From Xestospongia muta (lineage: Eukaryota > Porifera > Demospongiae > Haplosclerida > Petrosiidae): a stretch of 64,000 nucleotides of DNA. The notes below the pieces were generated by a model. The model did no database searches. It was not told where the DNA came from and saw nothing but the letters and a program-made list of their open reading frames with translations. Position numbers and translations under genes: made by a program. The stretch covers positions 620,001 to 684,000 of the forward strand of contig OY848918.1 in NCBI GenBank assembly GCA_963693285.1, in the 5' to 3' direction. Below are positions 10,167 to 22,493 of this stretch, one piece after another; positions within the stretch are counted from its first letter, which is position 1, and every line of letters begins with the position of its first letter.

Positions 10167-13100
10167 TCAAATGATATCAACATAATCAGGTGTTATTGTA
10201 GCAAGTTCATAAGATGTATTCTGTGTCATTGTTATCTGATATTGTTTAGCATCTTCATATGATATATTATGTTGTATAGTTATATCATCATCACTACTAT
10301 TACACTCTATAATATAATATATTATATTACATGTATACATGATATACATACTTTGTCTCTTCTTTACATAATAAACACCCACACAAACACTGGTGATAAT
10401 GAAAATTACTAATATACCAGGAATAAAAACGGCAAAAAAAATAATATCTACAGAAAGTAATTACATATAATTTAGTAACTATATATCTTACAACGAACAC
10501 TTTGTGATTTGGGTGTTTCTGTTATTCCATTACTAGGAGCTGTTGTGATCATGACTAAATAAACAATATCATATACTTACTGCTAACTTACTTGTACTAG
10601 TTTGTAACATATCAGTTACTATTAATGACTCATTTGTGTTAGATGGTAGTATTATTACAATATCTCTTAATATTATAGCTGGTAATATTGATGTTAGTGG
10701 TATATCAATCTCCACATCATATACATAGACTGTATAATTACCAGCTGGGAGATTATCAATACAACCTTGTACAGTAAGATCACTTGGACTGTTTTTAACA
10801 AATGTTTTGTTCATTGAAGTCATTCCAATCACACTAACATAACACGACTTGGCAGATGGAGCATATGAAAATACACACTCCACACATATAGAATTACCAT
10901 TAGTGTAAGCAGTAGCATTTGTAACATCATATGTACCTATATCATATAATAATATCAATATATTACATAATATAACTATCTCTTACTTAAAGTACGTATC
11001 AATGGATCACTGTGTCCAGCATTTTTACTGAAGATAATAGAGAGAGTACAGAGTTGGTGCTGAGGAGCTGACAAGCTATCTGTTATGTCCATAGGTTGAC
11101 TTGAATATTCTATCAGATATGTTTTATTAAATATAACTACATCATCACATTGTACAGTGACTTTAGCCTTCTCTGGAGCTTCAGGTGGACATTCCAGAAT
11201 AATCTACAGTAACTAAGTAATCATATAGTAACTACTATTGGATACACTCACTGGTATATTAAACATCAAGTTGACTTTATTTCTTATATAGGAGAGAATA
11301 GTAAATGTAGTATTTTCTTTGGCAGATCTTGGAGCTTAAATGACATGATAAAATAACACACATATTAGTTATTTTAACTAACCTCTTTGAAAAGAGAAGG
11401 TACTATTGTTATGTTCTCCTTCACCCAGTTTATTTATACCATATATGGTATATGTGTATTGATGACGAAATAATTCCTGATCTTCGTACTTGTATTCATT
11501 TCCATTAATAGATACATTTTGTAATAACATCTTGTTGACATCATCATATATCAGTAGTATATAGTAAGATATCTGGACTCTACTGTCTACATTAGGAGGA
11601 TCCCAACTGATAGTAATAGTAGTACAGTTGTCAAGTGATGAAGAGATATTGAGAACAGAAGTAAGAAAACCTGTCTCATACAAGAGATAATACACACACA
11701 AAACATAACATGTGATATATAACTTACCAAATGGAAATACATTGATAGTATGATCAAACTGTCCAGCTGGATTACTAAGAGTTACCTCAACAAGATATGT
11801 CCTCAAGTTAACAGGTGATGATATATTAACTATTATCAGTTGATTATTAACTAAAGAGAGTGTCACATCATTAGATAATGTTTGTTGTAGAACATCATTA
11901 GAGTCCTTGATATTTACTGTAACATTAGTAGGATACTCACCAATACATAGATCACTGACCTAGTAAAGATAGGAGATATTTTAACTATATAAAGTATTTG
12001 TGTTCATATAACATTAATAAACATTAATAATATCATAGTACCATTATGAAAATTTTATATATTCCAACAGAATGTGTATTTTTTTGAATTACTAACTACT
12101 ATTATATTTACCAATACATATATCTTAACATTATAATAATATAATTCCACATATTGTATAGACAGACTACAATGGTTATATTATCAAGAACACTTGTTGT
12201 CTACAAACTAACATTTATAATCACTTGAAATAAAACATTATCTCCATCTACTGTTGGTATAACTGATACTGGAATAGTTTGAGGAACTAAATAGGAAAGA
12301 AATGTAACATTACTGTATAACATAATATGTTACCTCTAGCAATATAGTACATGACATTATTACTATCTCCTATACCGGCTCCATTAATACCAGAGACATA
12401 TACAGTAGTTACATTACATGGATCATCATTACTAGATGTCAGGATGTACTCAGTAGTATTAACTGTGTCTAGAAGTGTTCCTTGATCATCATTGATGTTA
12501 TATCCGATGATAGGTACATTATCCAATGTATATGGTGCAGACCACATCAGTAAAACACTAGATTCATTGAGAACTGTAGCGGTTAGATCTTTAGCCGGAA
12601 CTAGTAAACCTGGATAGTATATACAATCACAACACCAACTATGACAAATAATACATATAATGTTTGTCCAATTAATTGTTATTTGTTTAGATATTGCTCT
12701 AGTATTATTTTAGAAGCTTTAACATTGTAATTGCTGAATGATTAGTTAAATCAACCATTATATATTTATGCAGGTTGCATGTAGCATTATTTATAAACAG
12801 GGAATTATATAGGATAACAACCATTATGTTTACTTTCAGTTTACATCAAATGATTTCGCTACTTACAACCTGTATAACCATATATTAATTAAATCAACCA
12901 GTCAATTTTTACAGTGATAAGGTTAAGGGCACATAGTGATCAGTTTAAGAAAGTAATAGTGAACTAACTCACCTTGTATTCTTAATACAGCAATGTTACT
13001 GTATACTGTCTCTGAAGCAATAGCTCTACATGATATATTAGTATTATTGTTATCATCAAATGCTGCAGCTAATAACACTCTTCTCCATTTAACATTACCA

Positions 13101-13357
13101 AGATCCTCTACACCTTGTTGAGTAAATCCTCTGTTAATAACATCTGAAACTAATGCTAGGATACCATCAACAAGAAAAGTAATGTCTACAGTGTTAGCTT
13201 CACAAGTAAAATCAACTGTTGAGTTGAGAGTAGTATTAACTGACTGAGGATGAACTGTAATCTCTGTAGTGTATAAGTTAACTTAAACATCTGTTTTATA
13301 CTTACCAACAGATTGTGCAAGAGACATTATTACAGTCAGTATTAAAAGCATCTTCAT
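10167..13357 (-). CDS. R3: full-length Ig/FN3 receptor with Tyr-motif tail, 718 aa
   Basis: Twelve exons splice into an open frame of 2157 nt: signal peptide 13306-13357, Ig 12973-13263, FN3-1 12334-12609, linker 12213-12286, X1 11728-11959, FN3-2 11383-11670, linker 11252-11334, X2 10987-11203, Y 10592-10936, stalk 10492-10554, membrane 10352-10447, tail 10167-10306. Residues: signal 1-17, Ig 18-114, FN3-1 115-206, X1 207-308, FN3-2 309-404, X2 405-504, Y 505-619, stalk to 640, membrane within 641-672, tail 673-718. The tail has four tyrosines (689, 695, 705, 714) in SYEDA, QYQI, SYELA and PDYVDI, resembling SH2-docking or immunoreceptor tyrosine motifs without matching ITIM strictly. It is divergent from R4 at 13501. 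This is the best reference copy for the family. The receptor role is inferred. Confidence 0.85.
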
Positions 13358-13500
13358 TATTATGGACAGATTTAGAATCGACGGATCACTGAGACACGTC
13401 TTCATATCTACTACAGTGACGCAATGTGCTTTAGAATCTGACAGTACGTTATAACTCCACCCATTAGAATAACTTACAGCATGTGTCTCTCCAGTCAAGG
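13358..13500. promoter_or_regulatory. Short bidirectional upstream region R3/R4
   Basis: Only 143 bp separate the start codons of R3 (minus) and R4 (plus). The same head-to-head layout recurs at 45741-45882 between R9 and R10, with shared blocks including TTTAGAAT, AACTCC(A/G)CCCA and GCGTGTGTCTCTC-like text before the plus-strand ATG. A region this small probably serves both genes. Confidence 0.5.
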
Positions 13501-14132
13501 ATGTCTGCTTTACTTAATTCTAATATTATCTTGTCTCTCATCTCTTACTTATACAGTTGGTAAGTTTCATTTTTATTACAATTTTTAGCATTAAATGATA
13601 TTGTCATACTTTACAGATATTACAGTTCATCCTCAGTCATCAGTCAATACTACTCTCAACTTAACAGTTAATTTTACCTGTGAAGCTGACATTGGAGACA
13701 TTAGTTTTCTTGTTGACAGTACTCTAGCATTAGCTGGAGATGTTATTAACAGAGGATTTACTCAACAAGGTGTGGAAGATCTAGATAATGGGAAATGGAG
13801 AAGAGTGTTATTAGCTACAGCATTTGAAGATAATAATACTAATTATATCATGTAGATCTATTGATTCACAGACAGTATGGAGTCACATTGCTGTATAATA
13901 CAAGGTAACTTAGCTCACTATTATGTCTTTAAAATGATCACCATATATCCTTTTAACCTTGTAAAACTTCTAAATAGTGAAGAGTAAATAAATTGCAATA
14001 TGGCTGCCGTTTGTTGTTACAAGCTCTTGTTACTAACTTTCTGTTTGTTTCTATTAGAGTTATAAGTCCTTCTGACTCATTCTCCCAGTCTAACACTCAG
14101 TCTTTTACCTCCTGGCTCTCTAGATCTGTTGG

Positions 14133-14460
14133 ATGGCACAATCGTTGTGTTTCCTCTGTTCACCTCGTCACCATAGATTCTCACCTAGGACCAAGCACAT
14201 TCATCCCTCTTTCTGTGCCTCTTGTACTGACTCTTCACTACTTACACTCTTGTTGCTATTGTTACTACTTAGTGGTGATGTAGAGTCCTACCCTGGCCCA
14301 CCAATGACACTGTGAGGTGTGTTAGCTCATCCTATGATAAGTCTGGACTGATGCTCCAGTGTGAAATGTGCTCCAACTGGTCCCATTGTGAGTGTGTCAA
14401 GGTTTCCTCAGCCACTGGTGACAATCTTCCTTACATATGTCTTTTTTTGCATCAAGTCAT
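14133..14460 (+). pseudogene. LINE N-terminal region: 2A-like motif and PHD finger
   Basis: The frame from 14133 ends with a leucine run and GDVESYPGP (14274-14300), which resembles the 2A ribosome-skipping consensus D-x-E-x-N-P-G-P, with Tyr in place of the conserved Asn. A second frame overlapping from 14312 encodes CVSSSY..LMLQCEMCSNW, then SHCECVKV and LPYIC, the Cys/His spacing of a PHD finger. In related non-LTR elements a 2A-like peptide at the N-terminus is thought to separate an upstream peptide from the rest. Frameshift between the two pieces shows decay. Whether the Tyr variant ever worked cannot be judged here. Confidence 0.65.
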
Positions 14461-15466
14461 ACCTCTAACTTATCTCTCACCTCAGATCAGAGATTTCACA
14501 CCTCAAAGCTTGTGTTATCAGACTTGAGAAATCTTGCTATTGGAAGTCTCAACCCTTAGTCAGCTCTCTTTCTGTCTTCTCCTCATCTCCTATTCTCATC
14601 TTCAGTACTAACTTCACTACTCTTTCATTATCACTACCTAATATTTCTAATTTCTAATAGCCATCCTCTGCCATACGTATGTCACTTCATCACTTCTTTA
14701 CTTCCTCGTTCTTTTCCTCTGCTGCTTCTACATCTCCTCTACCTCTTCATTCTACTCCTTCTACTACTACTACTACTACTACCTTACCCTCATTCACTGC
14801 CAACACTGGATCACTCCCACTTAATCATTCAACTGCTCCTCTTACTAATACCACTGCTGCTTCTACTATTATCACTGCTTCCCCTACTATAACCACTCCT
14901 TCTTTCTCTGCTATCTCTCTACTTGAATCTTTACAACCTCCTTTTTTTAGCCAAAAGTCATCTCCCTCCATGAAAACCTCCACTCCTTCTTCTTCCTCCA
15001 CACTTTCCACATCACAAAACAATCTCTCACCCTCCTACTTAATCAAGTCTTATTCCCATTGTACCATTACCTCCTCCTCTACCAAGTCTTCAGCTGAACT
15101 TACTAATATCTCACCCTCCCTCAAATCTCCTACCCATTTTACCTCTACCTCCCCTTGCTCCATCATTTTATCACAATGGACCTTTACCTCTTCCTCCAAA
15201 TTGCTAACCCAACCTGGTATTACCTCCTCCTTCTCCAAGTCTTCAACCCAACCCTTCTTCTTAACCCTCCCCCTACTACCTCCTCAACATCCAACTCTTT
15301 ACTTCAATTTCCCAACTTCTCTTTACTTGCAAGCTTGTCACTCTCTATCTCTCAATCTTCTTTCTCCCAATCATCAGCTTCTTCTTGTTCTTTCAAACCT
15401 TCTGTCAGCTTTGCTTGTCCCACTTCTTTGTCATCCTGCTCACAACTCACATAGTCAAATTCAATA

Positions 15467-17990
15467 AAAATGTTCTATTTTAATGCTCACAGCATTCTTC
15501 CTAAACTAGATGAACTCTCTGTTCTCTGCTCTGTCCTTAATCCTGATCTTGTCTGTATTGCACAATCTTGGCTACCTGCCGACATTTTCAATCTTGATAT
15601 TGCTCTGCCTAATTACTTGTAACCGCCATGGTGGTGGTATTGTTGTCTATGTAAAACTTCACTTTATTACTTCCAAAGTACATGTTTCTCATAAAATTGA
15701 ATTTCTTCTCCTATCTACTAAGCTTTATCATTGCTCATTTCAATTGGCACTTATGACCGGCCCACATCTTCATATGATGACGATCTGGATCATTTATTTG
15801 ATGAGCTCACATCCCTCAATCACTCCATTCTTTCTTATCTTATCTTTTTAGGTGATTTTAACACTAGTTTCTATTCCACTTTATCCTCTAAGACCAAACT
15901 AGATGTCATATCTGACACTTTTGATCTTAAGCAAATTGTTAATGTTCCCACTTATTTCTCTCACACTGATACACCACTATTGATCTTGTTTTCTCCCATG
16001 TAACTTTGACGCTCATTCTTGTAGTATCCTTCCACCTGTCTCTTCAGCCCATTTCTCTATTCTTTTTTATCTTCCCACTGAATGTATTAACAGTCCTTCC
16101 CCTTCCTCTCCTCACAAGGTGTGGCTGTACCATATCTCGCTGACTTTGAACATGCTAATGTTAATTCTCCTCTGCTCCATTGACTGGAGAGAATTACTCC
16201 TCTTGTCAGATCCTAATGCTTCCTGGGCCATATTTAAAGAAGTTTTCCTCTCCATTATGAGCACCACTGTTCGTAACAAACTTGTCTACCCCCCCTACCA
16301 ACTTTTCTTTTCTTTGGGTCAACCACTCTTTTATTAACCAAGTCAAGATAAAAAACTCCATCTTCTCTTCTGCCAAAAGAACTGATTCTCCTTCTCTTTG
16401 GGCCAAATACCATTCCTATTGTAACAAGACTATTGCTTACCTCAGACACCTAAAATTCAAATTCTTCCATAATCTACTTACTTCACCCTCACCACAGTCT
16501 TTTTGGTCTGCTGTTAAATGTATTCACTCCAAACATGTGTCCATTCCCTCCATTATCCATAATGGTTCTCCTGTAACTTCATCCTCTTCTAAAGCTAATG
16601 TTCTAAATCAATACTTCTCCTCCTGCTTCAACAGGTCAACTGCCCTTTACCTTCTCTGACTCATAGTCCTTATACTTCACTACAAGACAACTATCCAGAT
16701 TTTCTCTGTAATCCAGATGAAATTTGCAGCCTCATTTCTCGTATTTCTATTGACACTGCTACTGGTCCTCATGGTATCTCCTCTATCATGCTCCACAACA
16801 CAGCTCCTAGTATTTCACTTCCTTCTTTTCCTAATTTTCAATTCCTTCCTCTCTACAGGCATTTTCCCTTCAGACTGGAAAACTTCAATATCATACCTAT
16901 TCCTAAATTGAAAACCTCTTCTTCATTCCCTTCAGTCTATTGCCCAATCTCTTTATTTTCCCTCCTAAGTAAGATTCTGGAATGTCCATTTTTAATTATC
17001 TGTATGACTTTTGTTCCACTCATAACATCCCTTTTAATTGTCAGTTTGGTTTCTGATCCAGACTCTAAACTGAAACAGCTTTAATATCTATTGTCAATTC
17101 TTGGTTTTCTTCATTGAATCTCAATGAAGCAATCTGTGCAGTCTTCTTTGTTCTCACAAAAGCATTTGACTCAGTCCCTCACAAGCCCCTACTTGACTTC
17201 TTATCTTCACTTGACCTTCCTCCCCTTCTTTTGTCTAGGCTCCATAGTTATCTACAAGGCCATACTCAACAAGTAATTATAAATTGTTCTCTATATTTTA
17301 AATCTCAAATCACATCTGGTGTGCCCCATAATGGTTCTCTCTTATTCATCATCTATATAAATGACATTGCTTTAGCCAGCTTCACCCTTTATGTTGATGA
17401 CATTCTTCTATCTCAAGAAATTTCTTCTCCAACTTCAATGTCCACTGTTTAATCCAACATTGATCTCATTACATCATAGATTAACTCTCGTCATCTCACC
17501 ATCAACTCCAACAAAAAACAATAAATGATCATCTCACACTGGTCTTCCTCTTTTTCAAACACCTTCTTTCCTCTTTTTTAAATGGTTCTCAACTTATACA
17601 TGTCGATTCATTTAAATATCTTGGTGTTATTATTTCCTCCAATTTATTGTGGTCTTGTCACATCCAATCTATCTGCTCTATAAACCTCGTCAAAACATTG
17701 GGATCATCTATCGTAACTTCTATCAGCATGCTTCTCCTCAAATTCTTCTCACTTTGTATTACTCTCTTATCATTCCTTATTTTACCTATTGCTTGTCTGT
17801 CTGGGACCTACCAGTATCTTCCACCAATTCTGAAATTCTCGAAAAAACTCAACACTTTGTTCTAAAAATATGCTCTCATAAATGGGACAGTGATTACTCA
17901 TCTCTTCTCTCAACTTTTAACCTTCCAACCCTCTCAACTCATTGCTCTATTTCTGAATTATGTCTTCTCTATAAAATTATTAACAGTCTC
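15467..17990 (+). pseudogene. LINE endonuclease-reverse transcriptase, multiple frameshifts
   Basis: Endonuclease signs are FNAHSILPKLDELSVLCSV and PDLVCIAQSWL (from 15474), GGGIVVYV (15640), and LGDFNTSF with VNVPTY (15850-15960). Reverse transcriptase signs are IPIPK (16895), PISLFSLLSKILE (16950), FFVLTKAFDSVPHKPLL (17140), SGVPHNGSLLFIIYINDI (17320) and YVDDILL (17390). The thumb and C-terminal part continues to LLYKIINSL near 17985. These lie in several frames with stops between them, so no enzyme can be made. Domain order and motifs are standard for the CR1 group. Confidence 0.8.
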
Positions 17991-18165
17991 CTTTATTTTT
18001 CTACTATGTCATTAATTGTGGTGATGACAATGGTCATCCTCTTTGCTACTGTTATCATCAAAAGATCTAAACAAATTAAGTACCTCTTCTCTAAAGTGAC
18101 ATGTGTAAATATATCAATTCTATTGTCTTAGGTCATAGTACATCTGACAATGATGTAATAACATT

Positions 18166-19702
18166 ATAGTCATATGAATGATTTTAAATGTAATTTTGTG
18201 TTATTGAACTATTACTTTATGTAAAAATAGAGTTATGATCTCACATTTACCTTTATTATTAGCTCATCAAATTATACATTATAACAATATTTACATAATC
18301 AGGTCCAGGGATGGTACTGGCATCTTCAATGGGCACATTTTAATTTGAACCCAAAACTAACAATAGCTTAACTGATTATTTTATATAAAAATTATTATTA
18401 TATTTACAATTCATAAAATAACTAATTTAGGAAACTATTCTCAGATTGAAATAATATATCTGTGGAGACAAAGTTGAGTAACTTTGCTTATTATTGTTAT
18501 GATTTTATACAATCTTCATGTTCATTATATTGGGTGTTAGTGACATCTCTTATAGATACAATATATAACAATAGATATTGACACAATTATATATAATAAG
18601 TGAACATAACGTGAAAGGACATTTCAGACTTTACATTTGTCTGGACAACCAATATTAAAAATTAATAAACAAAATCAAGCTATATATACAATACAACAAC
18701 CAATCAAAGTACATCTAAGGAGTCCATAGCAACAGCCAATGAGTTAGCTGGAATAGAGTCCTTGACAGATCACAATTGGTTGAAGTGAACAAGGTTGTTT
18801 CGATCTTCTAACCGGAGATCTCATCAGCAGACACAGCAGACACACACAAAGTCCTAGATTATTGTTCACCCTCCCAGTAAGCTAGTGAGATAGAGCATCC
18901 CACTGTTAAAATTAACCATGACAGCATGTCGATGGTAGCCGGAGGTAGGCACACCTATCCGGAGGTTTACTCCAATAATTGTTGAAAAGTCTTTAGGGAA
19001 GGGAAATAGATCAACAAGTGAACATAACACTAACAATATTAGGTATGTAGTAACAATATGTAGGGATAGCCCAAATATTTATTAAATGAAAAATGTCTTG
19101 CCCAAAGATCTCTCATTTCAATCAATAGCAAAGACTAAGTAATCAGTTATAACTTGAACTATGGTTTACAAGAATATGCTCTTTTTTCAGGATATTCTTC
19201 AAAAAAAGTAAAATTAGATTTTCTTCAGAGTCCACTCACCTTATGTAAGTGAAATAAACCTCCAGTTCAATAATGAAATCAAACTCCATTCCAATACAAT
19301 ACAAACATTGTAGTCTAGTTTTGATATTAATTAATATATTGACCTAACATAGTTTAAATTATTGTTTCATATTTGTTTCATTATTAGGGATTATTAATTC
19401 ACAACTTCTCATTTCTACTGATACTAATATTTTAAATTACAGAATACTAGAAACTTAAATCAGTCCTGCACCAATATATCAAAGTGTTCACAATAAGACT
19501 TTATGTTCCATGACATTTGGTATGTCAATACAATATTAAGATATGAGAGCAAATAAGAATAAAGTTATATACAAACATTATCTAACAATCTTAGTTTATA
19601 AGGGAGAAAGTTGGCTTAATATAAAATATAATATTAATGAATTATCTTGAGAACCTATTGCAGCAATAAGACCTATGATATGTAATAGAATATAATATAT
19701 TG
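18166..19702. other. Intergenic, with an unidentified GC-richer island
   Basis: No exon was recognised. About 18700-18990 is less AT-rich than its surroundings, with the text ATCTCATCAGCAGACACAGC and CGATGGTAGCCGGAGGTAGG, and matches nothing else noticed in the window. It could be a fragment of another transposon. The part from 19390 to 19702 is the 3' flank of R5 and resembles 5640-5878 and 38160-38400. Confidence 0.45.
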
Positions 19703-22402
19703 TTAAGAAATTGTGTCCATGGAGTTTTCTTCAAGATGACCCGGTAATGGTTCTTCATCATCATGATATCCTTTCTGTGATACTATTACTTCACTAGTAC
19801 TGGTAAGAGGAGGAGATGTTAGTCCTCCAGTGATCTCTTCATCATTGGACATTTGTTTGGTAGTATCTGATGTCTCGTTAGTATTAGCTGGTATAGGAGG
19901 TGGTATATCATCATCTTGTACATTAGCTGGTATAGGAGGTGGTATATCATCATCTTGCACATTAGCTGGTATAGGAGGTAGTATATCATCATCTTGTACA
20001 TTAGCTGGTATTACAGTAACACTAGGTATTGATGGCTTTACATTATCATAAATTGGAGGGAGTTGTTCTCTTATTGGAGGGATACAAAATATTTGAGAGT
20101 ATACTACTCTTTCTCTAGATGGGGGAGGAGCTTGAGGTTCTTTTCCAGGGATATGCTCAAGTTCCAAATAGACAATATCATTCTTTTTCTATAATTGAAA
20201 AAAACAAAATAATCTTAAACAATTGTTATTAATACTTTTTCTTCACGAGGTACTATTGTGACGGTTTCATAATGACCAGGAGTTGAGACTGTTTTGGTGT
20301 TATCGTCACTATGATATATATGATAAAGATATAGTCACAAATAACAACATGTACCAAGTATATGATGATGGTATTATTTCAGTAATAGATACATCCAATG
20401 TCTCATCATCTATAATGAACAGTTTGTAAAATAAAAATTGTAACATCTCATGACATACTTTGTGTGGTTGTGAATGTTTCTTCTTTAATCTCTGTTTCTT
20501 CTCTGGTAGATGATATTGATTGAGTTCTTACTGTCTATAATAACATTACCAATACATATTATTAATTGTTATTTTCATAACTATATGTCGATGTTATTAT
20601 AATTACTTACTGGTGATGTAATATGTATTGTGTTTTCTATAAACAGTTTCAATAACATGTTATTATAACATATTAATTAACTCACTTTTCTTTTTTGTCT
20701 TCCTACAACTTCGGTATATTATACAACAACAACATATTAATAGACACAATGTAAATGGTACGACAAATAGATTCACACCAAGAATACCATCTGAATATTA
20801 TAATATATTAGTCATCATATTCATATTAATTATACATACATGCTATTATTGTTACTAATGGTATTGTTGTCTCCATACTACTAGTAGTTGCTGTACTACT
20901 AGTAGTTGCCGTAATACTAGTAGTTGCCGTAATACTAGTAGTAACCATAGTAGTAGTAGTAGTAGGTATAGATGTTGTTGTTGTCATATTAATATCTATT
21001 ATGAGTAATAATATGCAAAGTAACATATTATATAAAATAGCAATATAAATTTTAAACATGTTGTTATTTCAATTATATTAGTCCATTTATTAAAATTTTG
21101 AACAGAAGTAAGATAACCTGTCTCATACAAGAGATAATACACACACACACACACAACATAACATGTGATATATAACTTACCAAGCAATGTAAATGATATT
21201 TTGTCAGTTTCATCAAACTGTCCAGCTGGATTACTAAGAGTTACCTCAACAAGATATGTCCTCAAGTTAACAGGTGATGATATATTAACTATTATCAGTT
21301 GCTTATTAACTAAGGACAGTGTCACATCATTAGATAATGTTTGTTGTAGAACATCATTAGAGTCCTTGATATTTACTGTAACATTAGTAGGATACTCACC
21401 AATACATAGACCACTGACCTAGTAAAGAGAAGAGATAGTTTAACTAAATAAACTATTTGTGTTAATGTAAGCTAGATATTAATAAACAACAAAAATATTA
21501 TAACACTATTACAGACACTTTATATACTCCCACATAATGTGTATTTTATAGAATTACTAACATTTATATACACTTGAAATAAAACATTATCTCCATCTAC
21601 TGTTGGTATAACTGATACTGGAATACTTTGAGGAACTGAAATATAAAATGTAACATCACTGTATAATATAATAAAGTTACCTCTAGCAATATATAATGTG
21701 ACATCATTACTATCTCCTATACCAGTTCCATTAATACCAGAGACACATTCAGTAGTTGCATTACATAGATCATTACTAGTCAGGAAGTACTTAGTAGTAT
21801 CAACTGCATCTAGAAGTGTTCCTTGATCATCATTGATATTATATTCAGTGATAGGTACATTATCCAATGTATATGGTGCAGACCATATCAGTAACACACT
21901 AGATCCATTAAGAACTGTAGTAGTTAGATCTTTAACAGGAGCTAGTATAAATACATGAATATATCATAATAATATGACATCTATAACGTTAGCTCACCTT
22001 GTATTCTTAATACAGTAATGTCATTATCTACTTTATCCGAGCCATTAACAAGTCTACATGATATATTGGTGTTGTTGTTATCTTCAAATGCTATAGCTAA
22101 TAACATTTGTCTTTTTTTACCATTGGAATTGTCACCTGATGTCTCATTACATCCTCTATTATTTACATCAGATACTGACATATTATTAATTAGAAGATTA
22201 ATCATATCATCAGAAACAGCTTCACAAGTGAAATTAATTGTTGAATTGAGAGTAGTATTGACTGACTGAGGATGAACTGTAATATCTGTATAACAACATG
22301 TACAATGATTTTGTGTACAATATTTTAACACTTACTAGCTGTTTGGACAAGAGTTAGTACAGTACTCACCATTACAGTCAGTGTCAAGTGTAAGAAGAAC
22401 AT
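19703..22402 (-). CDS. R5: Ig/FN3 receptor with Pro/Asp-repeat tail, 634 aa
   Basis: Twelve exons splice in frame (1905 nt): signal 22336-22402, Ig 21998-22285, FN3 21681-21941, linker 21562-21635, X1 21181-21418, Thr-rich stalk 20840-20995, membrane 20686-20790, then cytoplasmic exons 20611-20636, 20459-20534, 20355-20409, 20236-20308 and 19703-20188. Residues: signal 1-22, Ig 23-118, FN3 119-205, X1 to 309, stalk to 361, membrane 362-396, tail 397-634. The FN3 exon uses an acceptor 9 nt inside the usual one and stays in phase. A former FN3-2 start survives near 21115 (TSVQNF) but runs into a stop, so the model skips it. The tail holds VVYSQI, PPIYDNV and three 13-residue repeats of the NVQDDDI(P/L)PPIPA type. 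It is the only clearly complete gene with this tail. Confidence 0.75.
19890..20016 (-). repeat. 39-bp minisatellite in R5 tail, 3 units
   Basis: The unit, read on the plus strand, runs GGTATAGGAGGTGGTATATC then ATCATCTTGTACATTAGCT, 39 bp or 13 codons. Here it is repeated three times and encodes IPANVQDDDIPPP on the minus strand. Copy number elsewhere in the window is 1 (6085 and 55300), 2 (26760), 6 (38420), 12 (47000) and about 15 (62450). Confidence 0.85.
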
Positions 22403-22473
22403 CTTTGTTGACTATAAATTGAGACAATATAATAATGTTATGATATACACAAAAGAAGTCTACATCACAAGAA

Positions 22474-22493
22474 CCAGACTACTTTAAGTCTGG
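22474..22493. promoter_or_regulatory. Conserved upstream palindrome of R5
   Basis: CCAGACTACTTTAAGTCTGG is 72 bp upstream of the R5 start codon. It differs by one base from the copy before R1 and occupies the same place relative to the signal peptide exon. Both inverted arms are intact. Confidence 0.5.

Larger units (their letters stand above)
13960..18000 (+). mobile_element. CR1-like non-LTR retrotransposon with 2A-like and PHD motifs, decayed
   Basis: The order on the plus strand is a hydrophobic run ending in a 2A-like motif (14274-14300), a PHD-type zinc finger (14312-14455), a Ser/Thr/Pro-rich region (14679-15450), an APE-type endonuclease (15467-15990) and reverse transcriptase (about 16690-17990). 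Base composition is richer in C and T than the surrounding AT-rich DNA. Many frameshifts separate the pieces, so the copy is dead. PHD plus APE endonuclease plus RT places it in the CR1/L2 group. Neither end is certain: no poly(A) or target duplication was recognised, and the 3' end is placed where text related to R15 begins. Confidence 0.8.
13501..18165 (+). pseudogene. R4: Ig receptor pseudogene split by a LINE
   Basis: The plus-strand copy starts with a signal peptide exon (13501-13558, MSALLNSNIILSLIS, donor GTAAGT) and an Ig exon (13618 to about 13902) carrying VHPQSS, FTCEAD and KWRRVLLA. Where intact copies read NNNNTNISC, an indel shifts the frame at about 13838 and gives a stop. The LINE follows at about 13960. 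After it, at about 18005-18130, a hydrophobic piece (VVMTMVILFATVIIKRSKQ) and then a splice acceptor with GTCATAGTACATCTGACAATG match the membrane and tail exons of R15 (61621 onwards). So the LINE sits inside, or replaced, the middle of this gene. FN3 and X exons are missing. Confidence 0.7.

Noticed and set aside
14679..15467. 262-residue Ser/Thr/Pro-rich frame resembling a mucin
   Set aside because: It lies between the PHD finger and the endonuclease of the LINE and is best explained as the element's low-complexity linker.
20840..21059. Possible independent Thr-rich secreted peptide gene
   Set aside because: The segment has phase-1 splice sites on both sides and fits as the stalk exon of R5.
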